Shown here: positions 44,549 to 56,614 of the stretch, one piece after another
How positions within the stretch are numbered: the first letter of the stretch is position 1
Layout: each line of letters begins with the position of its first letter
Assembly (NCBI RefSeq): GCF_000718165.1
Contig: NZ_JOEY01000028.1
Location: 124,001-188,000, forward strand
DNA length: 64,000 nt
Reading direction: 5' to 3'
Origin: Streptomyces fulvoviolaceus
GTDB taxonomy: Bacteria; Actinomycetota; Actinomycetes; Streptomycetales; Streptomycetaceae
Program-made: the position numbers and the translations under genes
Notes under the pieces: generated by a model
Databases searched by the model: none
Told to the model about the DNA's origin: nothing
The model's input: only the letters and a program-made list of their open reading frames with translations

Positions 44549-46240
44549 ATGGGGACGCAGACCGTGCAGGCGACGGCACGACCCGTGCGGACCAGGCAGC
44601 ACGGTCGCGTGGTCGTCGACTGGCTGACCACCACCGACCACAAGAAGATCGGCCATCTCTACCTGATCACGTCGTTCCTGTTCTTCCTGGTCGGCGGTGT
44701 CATGGCGCTGATGATGCGCGCCGAACTCGCCCGGCCGGGACTGCAGCTGGTGGACAACCAGCAGTTCAACCAGCTGTTCACGATGCACGGCACGATCATG
44801 CTGCTGCTGTTCGCGACCCCGAGCTTCGCGGGCTTCGCCAACGAGCTGATGCCCCTGCAGATCGGCGCCCCCGACGTCGCCTTCCCGCGGCTGAACATGC
44901 TCTCGTACTGGCTGTTCCTCTTCGGCGGTCTGATCGTGCTCGGCTCGCTGCTCGTACCGTCCGGTCCCGCCGCCTTCGGCTGGTTCGCCTACGCACCGCT
45001 CAACAGCGCGGAACGCTCGCCCGGTGTCGGGCCCGACCTGTGGATCATGGGCCTCGCACTGGCCGGCTTCGGGACGATCCTCGGTGCGGTCAACTTCATC
45101 ACCACGATCATCGGGATGCGCGCCCCGGGCATGACGATGTTCCGGATGCCGATCTTCGTCTGGAACACCCTGTTCACGTCGATCCTGGTCCTGATGGCGT
45201 TCCCGGTGCTCGCGGCGGCGCTGCTGGTCCTCGAGGCGGACCGGAGGTTCGGCTCGCAGGTCTTCGAGGCGGCCAACGGCGGGGCGCTGCTGTGGCAGCA
45301 CCTGTTCTGGTTCTTCGGCCATCCCGAGGTGTACATCATCGCGTTGCCGTTCTTCGGCATCATCACGGAGATCATCCCGGTCTTCAGCCGCAAGCCGATC
45401 TTCGGCTATCTGACGCTGATCGGGGCGACGATGTCGATCACCGGTCTGTCGGTGGTGGTGTGGGCGCACCACATGTTCGCGACGGGCGCGGTGCTGCTGC
45501 CGTACTTCTCCTTCATGTCGTTCCTGATCGCGGTGCCCACGGGCGTGAAGTTCTTCAACTGGACCGGGACCATGATCAAGGGCTCGCTGTCCTTCGAGAC
45601 GCCGATGCTGTGGGCGGTGGGCTTCCTCGCGACGTTCCTGTTCGGCGGTCTGACCGGGGTGATCCTGGCGTCACCGCCACTGGACTTCCACGTCACGGAC
45701 TCGTACTTCGTCGTCGCGCACTTCCACTACGTCGTCTTCGGCACGGTCGTCTTCGCGATCTTCGCCGGGTTCTACTTCTGGTGGCCGAAGTTCACCGGGA
45801 AGATGCTCGACGAACGGCTCGGCAAGATCCACTTCTGGACGCTGTTCGTCGGCTTCCACACCACGTTCCTGGTGCAGCACTGGCTGGGCGCGGAGGGCAT
45901 GCCGCGCCGGTACGCCGACTACCTGGCCGCGGACGGCTTCACCGCGCTCAACACCCTCTCGACGATCGGCGCGTTCCTTCTCGGCCTCTCGACGCTGCCG
46001 TTCCTCTACAACGTCTGGAAGACCGCCAAGTACGGCGAGAAGGTCGAGGTCGACGACCCCTGGGGCTTCGGCCGTTCCCTGGAGTGGGCGACCTCCTGTC
46101 CGCCGCCGCGGCACAACTTCAGCGCGCTGCCCCGGATCCGCTCCGAGTCCCCGGCGTTCGATCTGCACCATCCGGAGCACGCGGCACAGGCTCCCCGGCC
46201 CGAGCCAAAGAGCGAGCAAGCCGGTCGCGAGCCGTCCTGA
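44549..46240 (+). CDS. ctaD: cytochrome c oxidase subunit I (aa3-type)
   Basis: A 563-residue heme-copper oxidase subunit. Helix II His ligand for heme a is in [13 protein letters not shown]. CuB ligands are [10 protein letters not shown] (His plus the cross-linked Tyr) and WAHHMFATG. The heme a3/a pair is in [10 protein letters not shown]. Proton-channel residues sit as in other actinobacterial CtaD. No ctaC, ctaE or qcr genes are nearby, so it is an extra, unlinked copy. ATG 44549 (AAGGGGCG upstream) is preferred to a GTG at 44525. The last 122 bases overlap the convergent WYL regulator gene, and the tail after RIRSESPAF is unconserved. Confidence 0.95.
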   Translation: MGTQTVQATARPVRTRQHGRVVVDWLTTTDHKKIGHLYLITSFLFFLVGGVMALMMRAELARPGLQLVDNQQFNQLFTMHGTIMLLLFATPSFAGFANELMPLQIGAPDVAFPRLNMLSYWLFLFGGLIVLGSLLVPSGPAAFGWFAYAPLNSAERSPGVGPDLWIMGLALAGFGTILGAVNFITTIIGMRAPGMTMFRMPIFVWNTLFTSILVLMAFPVLAAALLVLEADRRFGSQVFEAANGGALLWQHLFWFFGHPEVYIIALPFFGIITEIIPVFSRKPIFGYLTLIGATMSITGLSVVVWAHHMFATGAVLLPYFSFMSFLIAVPTGVKFFNWTGTMIKGSLSFETPMLWAVGFLATFLFGGLTGVILASPPLDFHVTDSYFVVAHFHYVVFGTVVFAIFAGFYFWWPKFTGKMLDERLGKIHFWTLFVGFHTTFLVQHWLGAEGMPRRYADYLAADGFTALNTLSTIGAFLLGLSTLPFLYNVWKTAKYGEKVEVDDPWGFGRSLEWATSCPPPRHNFSALPRIRSESPAFDLHHPEHAAQAPRPEPKSEQAGREPS

Positions 46241-47159
46241 TCGCCTCGGTCAGTTCGGCCGGCTCCAGCACCTCGAACTCGAAGCCCATCAACATCACGT
46301 GGATCACCATCACGTCGAGGCTCGCGGCTCCGGTGCGCAGGATGCAGGCGCCGTCGCCGTCGGCCTCCAGGGTCCCGGCGGACGGCGAGACGCGCTCGGT
46401 GGCCTGCTCGATCGGCACGAGCAGCCGGACGACCGCGTGCGAGGCGTACGCGCGCGTGGAGACGCCTCGCGAGACGTAGGCGGCGAGGTCCTCGGCGGGC
46501 GGGGTGCGCGGGGCGAAGCGCGGGCCGTGCGGCGGCTTCGGGGTGATGCGGTCGACGCGGAACGTACGCCAGTCGTCGCGGTCGAGGTCCCAGGCGACCA
46601 GGTACCACCGGCGCTCGGTGCACACCAGGCGGTGCGGTTCGACGCTGCGGCGGGTGGGGGTGCCACCGTGGTCGCTGTACTCGAAGCGCAGGCGCTCGCC
46701 GTCCCGGCAGAGGTGGGCGAGTTCGGTGAGGACGGCCGGGTCGACGGCGGAGGGCTGGGGGCCGCGGAGCATCGGCACGGTGAAGGCGTTCAGGGCGCCG
46801 ACGCGGCGGCGCAGCCGGTTCGGCAGGACCTGCTCCAGCTTGGCGAGGGCCCGTACGGAGGTCTCGCCGATGCCCTCGATGCCCTGCCCTGCGGCCGTGC
46901 GCAGCCCGACGGCCACGGCGACCGCCTCGTCGTCGTCCAGCAGCAGCGGCGGCAGCTCGGCGCCCGCGCCCAGTTGGTAGCCGCCGCCGGTGCCGGGGCT
47001 GGCGTTGACGGGGTAACCCAGCTCGCGCAGCCGGTCCACGTCCCGGCGCACGGTGCGCGGGGTGACACCGAGGCGGTCGGCGAGGTCGGCGCCGGACCAT
47101 TCACGGTGGGCCTGGAGGAGCGAGAGCAGGCGCAGGAGTCTTGCGGAGGTCTCCAACAT
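46119..47159 (-). CDS. HTH/WYL-domain transcription regulator
   Basis: A 346-residue regulator. The DeoR-like helix-turn-helix is at 18-45 ([21 protein letters not shown]). The WYL core (about 140-230) has [35 protein letters not shown] and [13 protein letters not shown]. The WYL domain binds ligand or nucleic acid and often links to DNA damage or phage response. A C-terminal dimerisation extension (to 346) ends in a Pro/Gly-rich tail that runs antisense through the end of ctaD. ATG 47159. It is not part of an operon. Confidence 0.92.
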   Translation of the reverse strand: MLETSARLLRLLSLLQAHREWSGADLADRLGVTPRTVRRDVDRLRELGYPVNASPGTGGGYQLGAGAELPPLLLDDDEAVAVAVGLRTAAGQGIEGIGETSVRALAKLEQVLPNRLRRRVGALNAFTVPMLRGPQPSAVDPAVLTELAHLCRDGERLRFEYSDHGGTPTRRSVEPHRLVCTERRWYLVAWDLDRDDWRTFRVDRITPKPPHGPRFAPRTPPAEDLAAYVSRGVSTRAYASHAVVRLLVPIEQATERVSPSAGTLEADGDGACILRTGAASLDVMVIHVMLMGFEFEVLEPAELTEAIRTARDRLARSLARAGEPVPRAPDGADRTPGTRSGSGAAR

Positions 47160-47172
47160 GACCCGAGTCTGC

Positions 47173-47622
47173 CTAACGATTCGGGGGTACGTGTTCCTGG
47201 GCGGCTGCGGGGGGTTCGTTGTGGCTGGTCGCGCAGTTCCCCGCGCCCCTTGAGGGCGTTGGCCTCACCCGGCATCGGATGCTGAGGTTCCCCTGCCGGG
47301 TCCGGTAGGGGACTCGCTCGGCGAGAGCCCGCAGGTCCATGGCGCCCGGGGCGAGGCGCCGCGGCTCCTCGTCGGCCACGCACGCGTACGCGTCCCAGAG
47401 GCCCTCGGGGAGGGCGACGCTGCTGGGCAGGGCGGCGCGCAGCCGGCCGTCCGCGACCGGGGCGAGCGGCAGCCGGACCTCCTCGTGCCCCTCACGGCGG
47501 CGCAGCACCAGATGGACCGCTCCGCTCGCCCCGCCGGCGGCGACGTCGAAGGTCAGTCCGCCCGCGGAGTCGGCGACGCAGTCGGCGCGCAGCGGTGCGA
47601 CCCGCGGAGGGGGCATCGTCAT
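47173..47622 (-). CDS. conserved unknown with repeat-derived C-terminus
   Basis: A 149-residue protein of unknown function. Residues about 1-122 look like a small beta-rich domain (LTFDVAAGGASGAVHLVLRR, WDAYACVADEEPRRL, YRTRQGNLSIRCRVRPTP). Similar C-terminal ends occur in proteins beside glycosyltransferases, but I cannot assign a family. The final 27 residues (SRGAGNCATSHNEPPAA and onward) are translated from the family B dispersed repeat at 47200-47251, so the original stop was probably lost or the tail is recent. ATG 47622 starts MTMPPPRV. The next gene downstream on this strand, the WYL regulator, starts 14 bases after its stop. Confidence 0.62.
   Translation of the reverse strand: MTMPPPRVAPLRADCVADSAGGLTFDVAAGGASGAVHLVLRRREGHEEVRLPLAPVADGRLRAALPSSVALPEGLWDAYACVADEEPRRLAPGAMDLRALAERVPYRTRQGNLSIRCRVRPTPSRGAGNCATSHNEPPAAAQEHVPPNR
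47200..47251 (-). repeat. dispersed intergenic repeat, family B, copy 2
   Basis: On the minus strand it reads AGGGGCGCGGGG, GCGCGACCAGCCACAA and CGCAGCCGCC in the same order as copy 1 at 36208-36280. This copy forms the 3' end of an open frame. Confidence 0.78.
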
Positions 47623-47722
47623 GCGGTGGAGATCCTCCCGTGGCCTGTGTTGTCCCGTTAGACCGCCATCCGGGCCATTTGGTTGCCTGTCACCGCTCCC
47701 TCACTTCTCCGCCACTGCTCCC

Positions 47723-49024
47723 TCACTGCTCATAAGGCAGCTGCGGCACGTCGAAGCACGTGCTGTTCATGTCCCCCTGGGAGACCCAGCCCCGGCCGTC
47801 CTCCCAACGCGCCACCGACAGACAGGTCCTGCGGGACTCCGGCGGCTCGGCCAGCCGCTCGAAGCGGACCGGGACGAGCAGGCCGCCAGCGGTGTATTCC
47901 TCGCTGCGGTTCATGAAGCCGTCGACGCACGCGCGCGTGATGCCCGTCTCCGCTTCCGCGCAGGACTTCGCCGCGTCCGTGAACCACATCGCGGCCGCCC
48001 ACCCCTCCAGCTGCCACTGGGAGTGCGTCCTGAGGCCCTTGGTCGCGTCCCGGAACTCCCGTACGGCCGCGTGGTCCGTGTCCTCGTAGTCGCGGCTGGA
48101 CCCGGTCGCCCACAGGGCGTTGCGGCAGCGCGGGGCGTCCTTGTAGTCGTCCGGGACGGTGGACGTCCAGTTCTGTACGTTGGTGACCTTGGCGGTGACC
48201 TCGACGCCGGCATCGTCCATCGCCTCGCACAACCGGGCGTTGCCATGGCTGTCGATGGCGTCGAGGACGAGGTCGGCGCCCTGCTCCTTCAAGTCGGCCG
48301 CGACGGCACGGAAGTTGGGCAGCGCGAAGTCGACCTGCTCGCTGACCACCCGGTAGCCCTCGGCCTTCAGACCCTGCTCGACGAGCCGGGCGTAGGCGGC
48401 GGACGCGGCCTGGTTGTAGGAGACGACGGCCGCCGTACGAGCCCCGTGCTCGCGCTTGAAGTAGCGGTAGACCTCGGTGCCGCCGTACTGCTTGCCGCCC
48501 CAGCCGGTCGTGCCGTTCCGTGGCGCGAGGCTGCCGTAGATGCCGTACAGGTGCGGCCAGGTGTCGTAGGCGGCGCCGATGGGCTGGCCGCCGATGTCGG
48601 GCACGCGCGCGTGGGAGACGCGGGAGGCGCCCGCGTAGTCGAGGGAGGTGGTGGCGACCAGGGCGACCACCTTGTCCTCGTCGATCAGCCGGTGCACGCA
48701 GGTGTTGTTGCCGACGCCGCTGCCGCCGTCGTCGCACTCACGGACCTCGACCCTGCGGCCGTCGATGCCCCCGCGCGCGTTGAGACGCTCGAAGTAGGCC
48801 TTGGCACCGTCGCGCGGGCCGGTGAAGGCATTGCCGCCGACCGGGCTGGTGGCGCTGGTGATGACGCCGACCCGGATCGGGGCACCGCTGTCCTGCGAAG
48901 AAGTTGCCCGGTCACGGCCCTCGAAGTCGCTCTCCGGCAACCGGCTGCCGCACGCCGTGCCCACCGCGAGCAGCAGGACCGCGGCGACGGCCTCAGCAGC
49001 CCGGAAGGGCCGACGCCGAGGCAT
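47723..49024 (-). CDS. branched-chain-amino-acid-type ABC substrate-binding lipoprotein
   Basis: A 433-residue type I periplasmic-binding-protein-fold receptor. Lipoprotein signal with LAVGTACGS and lipidation at Cys25. The Peripla_BP_6/LivK pattern starts at PIRVGVITSATSPVGGNAFTG and continues through AYFERLNARGGIDGRRVEV, which is the standard ligand-lobe opening of Liv-type receptors. Several extra Cys (CDDGGSGVGNNTC, KSCAE, RACVDG) may stabilise the domain. It is divergent from the permease/ATPase genes at 49673-53594. ATG 49024 overlaps the preceding lipoprotein gene by 32 bases. Real ligand unknown. Confidence 0.88.
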   Translation of the reverse strand: MPRRRPFRAAEAVAAVLLLAVGTACGSRLPESDFEGRDRATSSQDSGAPIRVGVITSATSPVGGNAFTGPRDGAKAYFERLNARGGIDGRRVEVRECDDGGSGVGNNTCVHRLIDEDKVVALVATTSLDYAGASRVSHARVPDIGGQPIGAAYDTWPHLYGIYGSLAPRNGTTGWGGKQYGGTEVYRYFKREHGARTAAVVSYNQAASAAYARLVEQGLKAEGYRVVSEQVDFALPNFRAVAADLKEQGADLVLDAIDSHGNARLCEAMDDAGVEVTAKVTNVQNWTSTVPDDYKDAPRCRNALWATGSSRDYEDTDHAAVREFRDATKGLRTHSQWQLEGWAAAMWFTDAAKSCAEAETGITRACVDGFMNRSEEYTAGGLLVPVRFERLAEPPESRRTCLSVARWEDGRGWVSQGDMNSTCFDVPQLPYEQ

Positions 49025-49541
49025 TGCCGCTCAGTTGGACCAGCGCGCACAGCGTGGAGACCGACACCTTCCAGGTGCCGTCCTGTTCGACCGACGTTCC
49101 CGAGGCGTCCGGCAGCGCGGTGGCCCCGTTCAGGAGCAGTGTGTACGTCACGGTCGCCTCGGTCGGCTCGGTGAACTCGACCTTGGTGACCTGCGCCTCC
49201 ACCTGCCCGCCCCGCTGGTCACCGCTGAAGACCTGGAGCACCGGGCCCATCTGGTCGCCGTTCTCCAGGACGGCCTGCTTGTCCTTCGTGGAGGTCTTGG
49301 GGTCGAAGAACTTCTGCCAGTTCTCCTTGATCTCCTTCTCGGCCGCCGCCTGGTCGGCGGGCCCGCTCGTGGACGGGCTCGGCGTCGGCTCCGTCCGTTC
49401 CACGGAGGGTGTGGGCGGCGTGCTCTCGCTCCCGCCACCGCTGTCGTCGCTGCAGGCCGTGAGTGATACGGCGAGGGCGAACACCACCGCCACCAGCCCT
49501 CGGCTGCCGTTCCCCCACTTGCGGTCGCTCCCGAGAACCAT
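48993..49541 (-). CDS. MTB12-like secreted lipoprotein
   Basis: A 182-residue lipoprotein. The signal ends VAVVFALAVSLTACSDD, with Cys about 24. A low-complexity Ser/Thr/Pro linker follows. The C-terminal domain (about 70-170) resembles the low-molecular-weight antigen MTB12 fold: AAAEKEIKENWQKFFDPKTS, LENGDQMGPVLQVF and VTYTLLLNGATALPD. Function of the family is unknown. ATG 49541 (GGTGGTGAG upstream) is preferred to an earlier in-frame start. Its final 32 bases overlap the start of the substrate-binding gene, suggesting one transcript. Confidence 0.75.
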   Translation of the reverse strand: MVLGSDRKWGNGSRGLVAVVFALAVSLTACSDDSGGGSESTPPTPSVERTEPTPSPSTSGPADQAAAEKEIKENWQKFFDPKTSTKDKQAVLENGDQMGPVLQVFSGDQRGGQVEAQVTKVEFTEPTEATVTYTLLLNGATALPDASGTSVEQDGTWKVSVSTLCALVQLSGNASASALPGC

Positions 49542-49672
49542 CTGGCTCACCACCGGGTGTCGGTCCGGGCCATGAGCGCCCGGTGCTTTCAGGGTCAGCT
49601 TCCAGAAGGCATAGTGCAAGTCCATTGGCGGACTTGGGAAGCAGTCAGACTCACGACGTGTGGGAGCCAAAC

Positions 49673-50149
49673 ATGCGGACAGGCCGACTGCGGACCGTGC
49701 ACCCCGTCCTGTGGGCCGGCTGGGCCGCGCTCGCCGCGGGTGCGGTGCTGTGCGTCCTCGGCTGGTACGGCATCTCGGGCGAGCGGTACGCCGAACGTCA
49801 GCTGCCCTACCTGGCGTCCTGCACGGTCCCCGGCGCCGCGCTGATCATCGCCGGGGCGGTGCTGCTCACCCACAGCCGGGGCGCGCTCGCCGCCGCGCGC
49901 GTGGAGGAGCTGTACGGCCTCCTGGTGGCCGCCGAGACCGCCGACGCCGAGGAGTCCGCGCAGGCGGCGGCCCTGCCCCTCGCGGTCAGCGGGGACCTGC
50001 TGATGGTGCCGGGCGGCACGCTCTGGCACCGCGCGGACTGCCCGCTGGTCTCCGGGAAGGTGGAGGCCGTACCGGTGGACGCCAAGCTGGTCACGAGCGG
50101 CGAACTGGGCCCCTGCCCGATCTGCGAGCCCACCGAAGAAACCGACTGA
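49673..50149 (+). CDS. two-helix membrane protein with Cys-rich C-terminus, upstream of the Liv fusion
   Basis: A 158-residue protein. Two hydrophobic segments (WAGWAALAAGAVLCVLGWYG, VPGAALIIAGAVLLT) place both ends probably inside. The C-terminus reads LWHRADCPLVSGK and then LGPCPICEP, a His/Cys arrangement like the metal sites of Ada-type or nuclease-associated domains. ATG 49673 with GGGAGCC upstream. The TGA overlaps the next ATG by one base (TGATG), so it is coupled to the transporter gene. Function unknown; it may be a regulatory or accessory subunit (inference). Confidence 0.72.
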   Translation: MRTGRLRTVHPVLWAGWAALAAGAVLCVLGWYGISGERYAERQLPYLASCTVPGAALIIAGAVLLTHSRGALAAARVEELYGLLVAAETADAEESAQAAALPLAVSGDLLMVPGGTLWHRADCPLVSGKVEAVPVDAKLVTSGELGPCPICEPTEETD

Positions 50150-52829
50150 TGTCCTCCCTGACCTACGACCTCACCCTCGCCGGTCTGTCGGTCGGCAGCG
50201 CCGCCGCGCTCACCGGAATCGGCCTGATCGTGACGTACCGGGCGACCGGGGTGCTGAACTTCGCGCACGGGGCGATCGCGATGGTGTGCGCGTACGTGCT
50301 GCGACAGTGCGTGGTCGAGTGGGGCTGGCCGCTGTGGGCCGGGGCGATGCTGACCCTGCTGGTCCTGGCACCGGGCCTGGGTGTCGTGCTGGAGCGATTC
50401 GTCTTCCGGCCCCTCTCCGTCCTCGGCAGCGATCCGGCACAGACGCTCGTGGCCTCCATCGGGGTGTTCGTGCTGCTGGTCGGCGGGTCCGCGCTGGTGT
50501 GGGGCCAGGGGGCGAGGGACGACGCTCCCGAGCTGGTGTCGGCGGATCCGTGGGGGCAGCTCGCGGTCGCCCTGGTCCTGGCCGTCGGCGTGGGCGCGGT
50601 GATCCGCTGGACGCGTTTCGGGCGGGAGCTGCGGGCCGTGGTGGACGACCGGCAACTGGCCGTGCTGGGCGGGATCGACGCCGACCGGGTGGCGGCGGCC
50701 GGCTGGGCGTTCGGTTCGTTCACGGCCGGACTGACGGGCGTGCTCCTCGCGCCGTACGTGCGTCTGGACCCGTACGGTCTGCCGCTGCTCGTCATGGAGG
50801 TGGTGGCGGTCGCGGTGGCCGCGCGGATGCGCAGCCTGCCGATGGCCGTCGTGGTCGCGCTGGGCATCGGGGTGGCGCAGAGCCAGCTGACGCGGCTGCA
50901 TCCGTCGGGCTGGGGCGAGCCGTTGCTCCAGGCGGTGGGCGCGAACCTGTTCGTGGTGGCGCTGCTGGTGGCGGCCCTGGTCCTGCCCCGCATCGGCACA
51001 CGCGACGCCCTCCCACGCACGGCCACCGCGCGCGTGCCGACGCCGCCGGGCGCCTGGATCGTGGCCGTGGTGCTGTTCTTGTTGCCGTTGGGCTTCGCGG
51101 GCTCGGACCTGCATACGTCGGTCCAGGTGCCGGCGCTGGGCGTGGTGCTGCTGTCGTTGGTGGTGGTCACGGGCCGCGGCGGTCAGATCTCACTGGGGCA
51201 GGCGGCGTACGCGGGCCTCGGTGCCCTGTTCACGGCGCTGCTCGCGGCGGGCCGCTTCCCGGGCCTGCCGCGCCTGCCGGAGCTCGCGGCGCTGGCGGTG
51301 GCGGTCGCCCTGGTGGCTCCCCTGGGCCTGCTGACCGGCTGGCCGGCGATCAGCCGTCGGGGCCTCGCACTGGCGCTCGCGACCTTCGCGGTGGGCGTCG
51401 GGGTGAGCCGCTTCGTCTTCGCCCAGCCGTACGCCACGTCCGGCCTGTCGCTGGGCCGCCCGGCGGGCTTCGACGGGGATCGCGCGTACTACGTCCTGGA
51501 GTTGGCCCTGCTCGCGGGCGCGCTGGTGGCCACGCGCGCGTTGCGGAGGGGCCGCACCGGCCGGGCCCTCGCCGCCATGCGGGACCACGAGTCGGGGGCG
51601 TCGGCGGCGGGCGTCCAGGTGCCGTCCCTGAAACTCCTCGCCTTCGTCTCGGGCGCCGCGCTCGCCGCACTGGGCGGCGGAATGCTCGGCATGGGGCTAC
51701 GGGCCTTCGACCCCGGCGCGTACGACCCCGTCCGCGGCCTGCTGTGGTTCGCCGCGGTGGTGGTCCTGGGCGCCGACAGCACCCTGGGCGCGCTGGCGGC
51801 CGCGGCCCTTCTGGTCGGCCTCGACGCGGGCGCGCGGGGCGGGGTGGCAGCGGCGCTGATCGGCATCCTGGCGGTCCTGGTGGGCCGCTTCCCCGGGGGC
51901 CCGTACGAGGCGCTGCGAACGGCGGCGGCCGGACTGCGCTTGCGACGCAGGCCGACGTTGACGGCGTTGGGAGCAAGCACACGAAGGCGACTGCGACGAA
52001 CAGAGCAGAAAGCTGCAGCCGCCGACGGTGCTGCACCCCCACAAGGGCCACCCGCACCCCACCACGAAACTGTCACGGGTGGTGCGGGTGGGAACACAGA
52101 CCCGGCCGAAGGCCGGGTTCTCCCCAACGCACCCGCACCCACCCTCACCACCCGCCACCTCCACGCCAACTACGACGGCTTCACGGCCCTGACCGACATC
52201 AACCTGGACATCCCCCCAGGCCGGATCACCGCCGTCGTCGGCCCCAACGGCGCCGGAAAAAGCACCCTGTTCCACTGCCTGGCCGGCACCCTGCGCCCCG
52301 CGAGCGGCAAGATCCTCCTCGGCACCCGGGACATCACCAGGCTGCCCGCCCACACCCGCACCCGCCTCGGCATCGCCCGCACCTTCCAACAACTGGCCGT
52401 CTTCCCGTCATTGACCGTGGCCGAAAACGTTCAGGTGGGCGCCGAGCAGGGACGGGCCACCGATCCACAAGCCACGGAACAGGCGCTCAGACTCTTCGGC
52501 CTGGACGGCCCCCCGCGAACACTCCCCGCCGCCGCCCTGCCCACCGGAACTCTCCGACGCGTCGAACTGGCCCGAGCCCTCGCGGGCAACCCCCGCATCC
52601 TGCTCCTCGACGAGCCCGCCGCCGGCCTCGACACCACCGAGGTGACCGCACTGGCAAGAATCCTCAAGGCACTGGCAGCCGACGGCACCGCCCTGCTCGT
52701 GGTCGAGCACGATCTCGACCTGGTCGCCGACCTCGCCGACGTCGTGCACGTCATGACGGCGGGCCGGGTCATCGCCTCCGGCCCACCCGAGCACGTGCTG
52801 GACACCCTCGGTGCCCGGGAGCCCGCCGT

Positions 52830-52833
<4 letters not shown>
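50149..52833 (+). CDS. three-domain fusion of Liv-type permeases and ATPase (LivH-LivM-LivG)
   Basis: An 894-residue polypeptide combining what is usually three genes. Residues about 1-283 form a LivH-like permease (LAGLSVGSAAALTGIGLIVTY, LNFAHGAIAMV). Residues about 300-597 form a LivM-like permease (RGGQISLGQAAYAGLGALF). Residues about 623-664 are a linker encoded by the family A repeat (52015-52094) and a hairpin. Residues about 665-894 are a LivG-like ATPase: Walker A VVGPNGAGKST, Q-loop RTFQQLAVFPSL, signature LPTGTLRRVEL (degenerate), Walker B ILLLDEPAAGLD, H-loop VVEHD. ATG 50149 overlaps the upstream stop by one base. No frameshift is seen at the junctions. Confidence 0.88.
52015..52094. 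repeat. dispersed repeat, family A, copy 2, inside the Liv fusion
   Basis: An 80-base match to 24571-24650 (about 69 of 80 by eye), starting GCAGCCGCCGACGGT. It is translated as part of the LivM-LivG linker and followed at 52099-52115 by a hairpin CCCGGCC-GAA-GGCCGGG. Confidence 0.85.
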
Positions 52834-54132
<1,299 letters not shown>

Positions 54133-54179
54133 CTAAGCAGCCGGTGCCGTACAGCCGCCCCGGCGCGTCCGATGCGCCC

Positions 54180-54219
54180 GGGGCCCCACCCGGTCGGCGG
54201 ACCGACCGGGTGGGGCCCC
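54180..54219 (-). terminator. perfect 18-bp hairpin after the second Rpf gene
   Basis: Arms GGGGCCCCACCCGGTCGG / CCGACCGGGTGGGGCCCC with a 4-nt loop, about 20 bases past the stop at 54241 and upstream of the other Rpf gene. Confidence 0.9.
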
Positions 54220-54240
54220 GCGCCCGGAGCGGGGGAGCTC

Positions 54241-55381
<1,141 letters not shown>

Positions 55382-56164
55382 GTGCCGCGCATGCTCGACG
55401 TCAGCGACGAGGTTCGCGCCGAGATCGGCGACGAAGAAGCCGACCGGCTGCTCGCCGGACAGAACGCCCCCGGCAGTTACGACTGCACGTCCTGCCGCAC
55501 CCAGGGCGACTCCGAGGCGGAACGCACCAGCACCGTCCTGTTCATCGGCGACGAGACCGCCGTCCTCGCCTTCGCCCACGCCACCTGCCTGCCCTCGCAG
55601 GTCGTCCAGGTCACCGAGGAGCAGCTCAAGGGCGCGGTGAAGTCCATCACCGGCGACTCGGTGGATCTGGAGTCGGACAAGATCGCACCCGAGCAGGCCG
55701 TGCTCGGCGTCACCAGTGGACTCGTGCTCATCGCCGGGGAGTTGCACCCGGCGCTGGTGGTCGAGCCGACGGGCCCGATCGTGCGGCCCGGGGCGACGGG
55801 GACCGGCGACGACTTCCTGCCGCTGCTGATCGAGCAGGGGTTCATGCCGCTGACCGCGATCGAGAGCGCGCCCTCGGTGCTGCACGGATGGTCGGTCCTG
55901 CTGGCCGTGGGACAGCTGCACGCGGTGCTGCAGCCCTCGGCGAACGGCGGGCAGCCGGTGGCCTGGTGGCAGGCGCACCAGCCGCTCCAGGTGACGGAGA
56001 GCTGGCGGGCCGCCGCCAACAAGCACCAGCAGGTACTGATGTTCGCGGCGCCGGTGGGATCGATCGGACGTCAGCCCCGCGAGGACCTGCTGCGGGATGC
56101 CCTCGACAAGGCCGCGGCGAACGGGAAGTTGGTCGCGGCGGCCATGCCTCTCGCGGGGACCTGA
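55382..56164 (+). CDS. conserved unknown soluble protein
   Basis: A 260-residue protein of unknown function, apparently cytoplasmic. It starts PRMLDVSDEVRAEIGDEEADRLLAG. A CTSC motif at about 35-38 and another Cys near residue 69 (ATCLPSQ) could bind metal. Mid-part segments such as DDFLPLLIEQGFMPL and WSVLLAVGQLHAVLQP look alpha/beta. The GTG at 55382 has GAGGGAGTCACCC upstream. I know no homologous enzyme. It is separated from the next gene by about 45 bases and may be co-transcribed. Confidence 0.65.
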   Translation: MPRMLDVSDEVRAEIGDEEADRLLAGQNAPGSYDCTSCRTQGDSEAERTSTVLFIGDETAVLAFAHATCLPSQVVQVTEEQLKGAVKSITGDSVDLESDKIAPEQAVLGVTSGLVLIAGELHPALVVEPTGPIVRPGATGTGDDFLPLLIEQGFMPLTAIESAPSVLHGWSVLLAVGQLHAVLQPSANGGQPVAWWQAHQPLQVTESWRAAANKHQQVLMFAAPVGSIGRQPREDLLRDALDKAAANGKLVAAAMPLAGT

Positions 56165-56207
56165 GCGCCCCGTGTGACCCGCGAAAACCCCATGTGAGCC
56201 GCATCCC

Positions 56208-56561
56208 TTGAACCGCGGGGTCGTTTGGACATACGTGCACGCATACGACGTTCCCCGCCACATCCCCGCCGGTTCATCGGCCACGCCGATCTACGACGCG
56301 CTCTACTCCGAGTACGTCAAGACCTTCCGTTCGCTGCCGGGTGACCGCAGCGGCGAGGAGGAGCTGGGCTTCACCGCTTTCGGGAACATCCCGCACGGTT
56401 CGGGATCGTTCAGCAGCTCGTACAGCGCCTACAGCGCGGGGGCGTACAGCGCCCGCCAGCAGTCGCAGTGGCAGCGTGTGGGACAGATCGGGCAACAGAA
56501 CAACACCGGAATGCGTCACGTCCCGGCGGCGCTGCCGCCCGGCCCGCGCAGAGGGATCTGA
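56208..56561 (+). CDS. small unknown protein with Ser/Tyr/Ala-rich segment
   Basis: A 117-residue protein with TTG at 56208 or GTG at 56235 (108 residues); neither has a strong ribosome site. A short block YDALYSEYVKTFRSLPGD looks structured. The remainder (about 60-100) is low complexity, SFSSSYSAYSAGAYSARQQSQW, and the end is Pro/Arg-rich. No signal or helix. Function unknown. It ends just before a strong bidirectional terminator. Confidence 0.6.
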   Translation: MNRGVVWTYVHAYDVPRHIPAGSSATPIYDALYSEYVKTFRSLPGDRSGEEELGFTAFGNIPHGSGSFSSSYSAYSAGAYSARQQSQWQRVGQIGQQNNTGMRHVPAALPPGPRRGI

Positions 56562-56567
56562 GACACG

Positions 56568-56608
56568 ACGTGAGGAGGGCGGCCCCGGTCGGGGCCGCCC
56601 TCTTCACG
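56568..56608. terminator. bidirectional hairpin between the small unknown gene and der
   Basis: Core arms GAGGGCGGCCCC (56575-56586) / GGGGCCGCCCTC (56591-56602), loop GGTC, extended by ACGTGA / TTCACGT outside. Confidence 0.88.
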
Positions 56609-56614
56609 TTTGCG

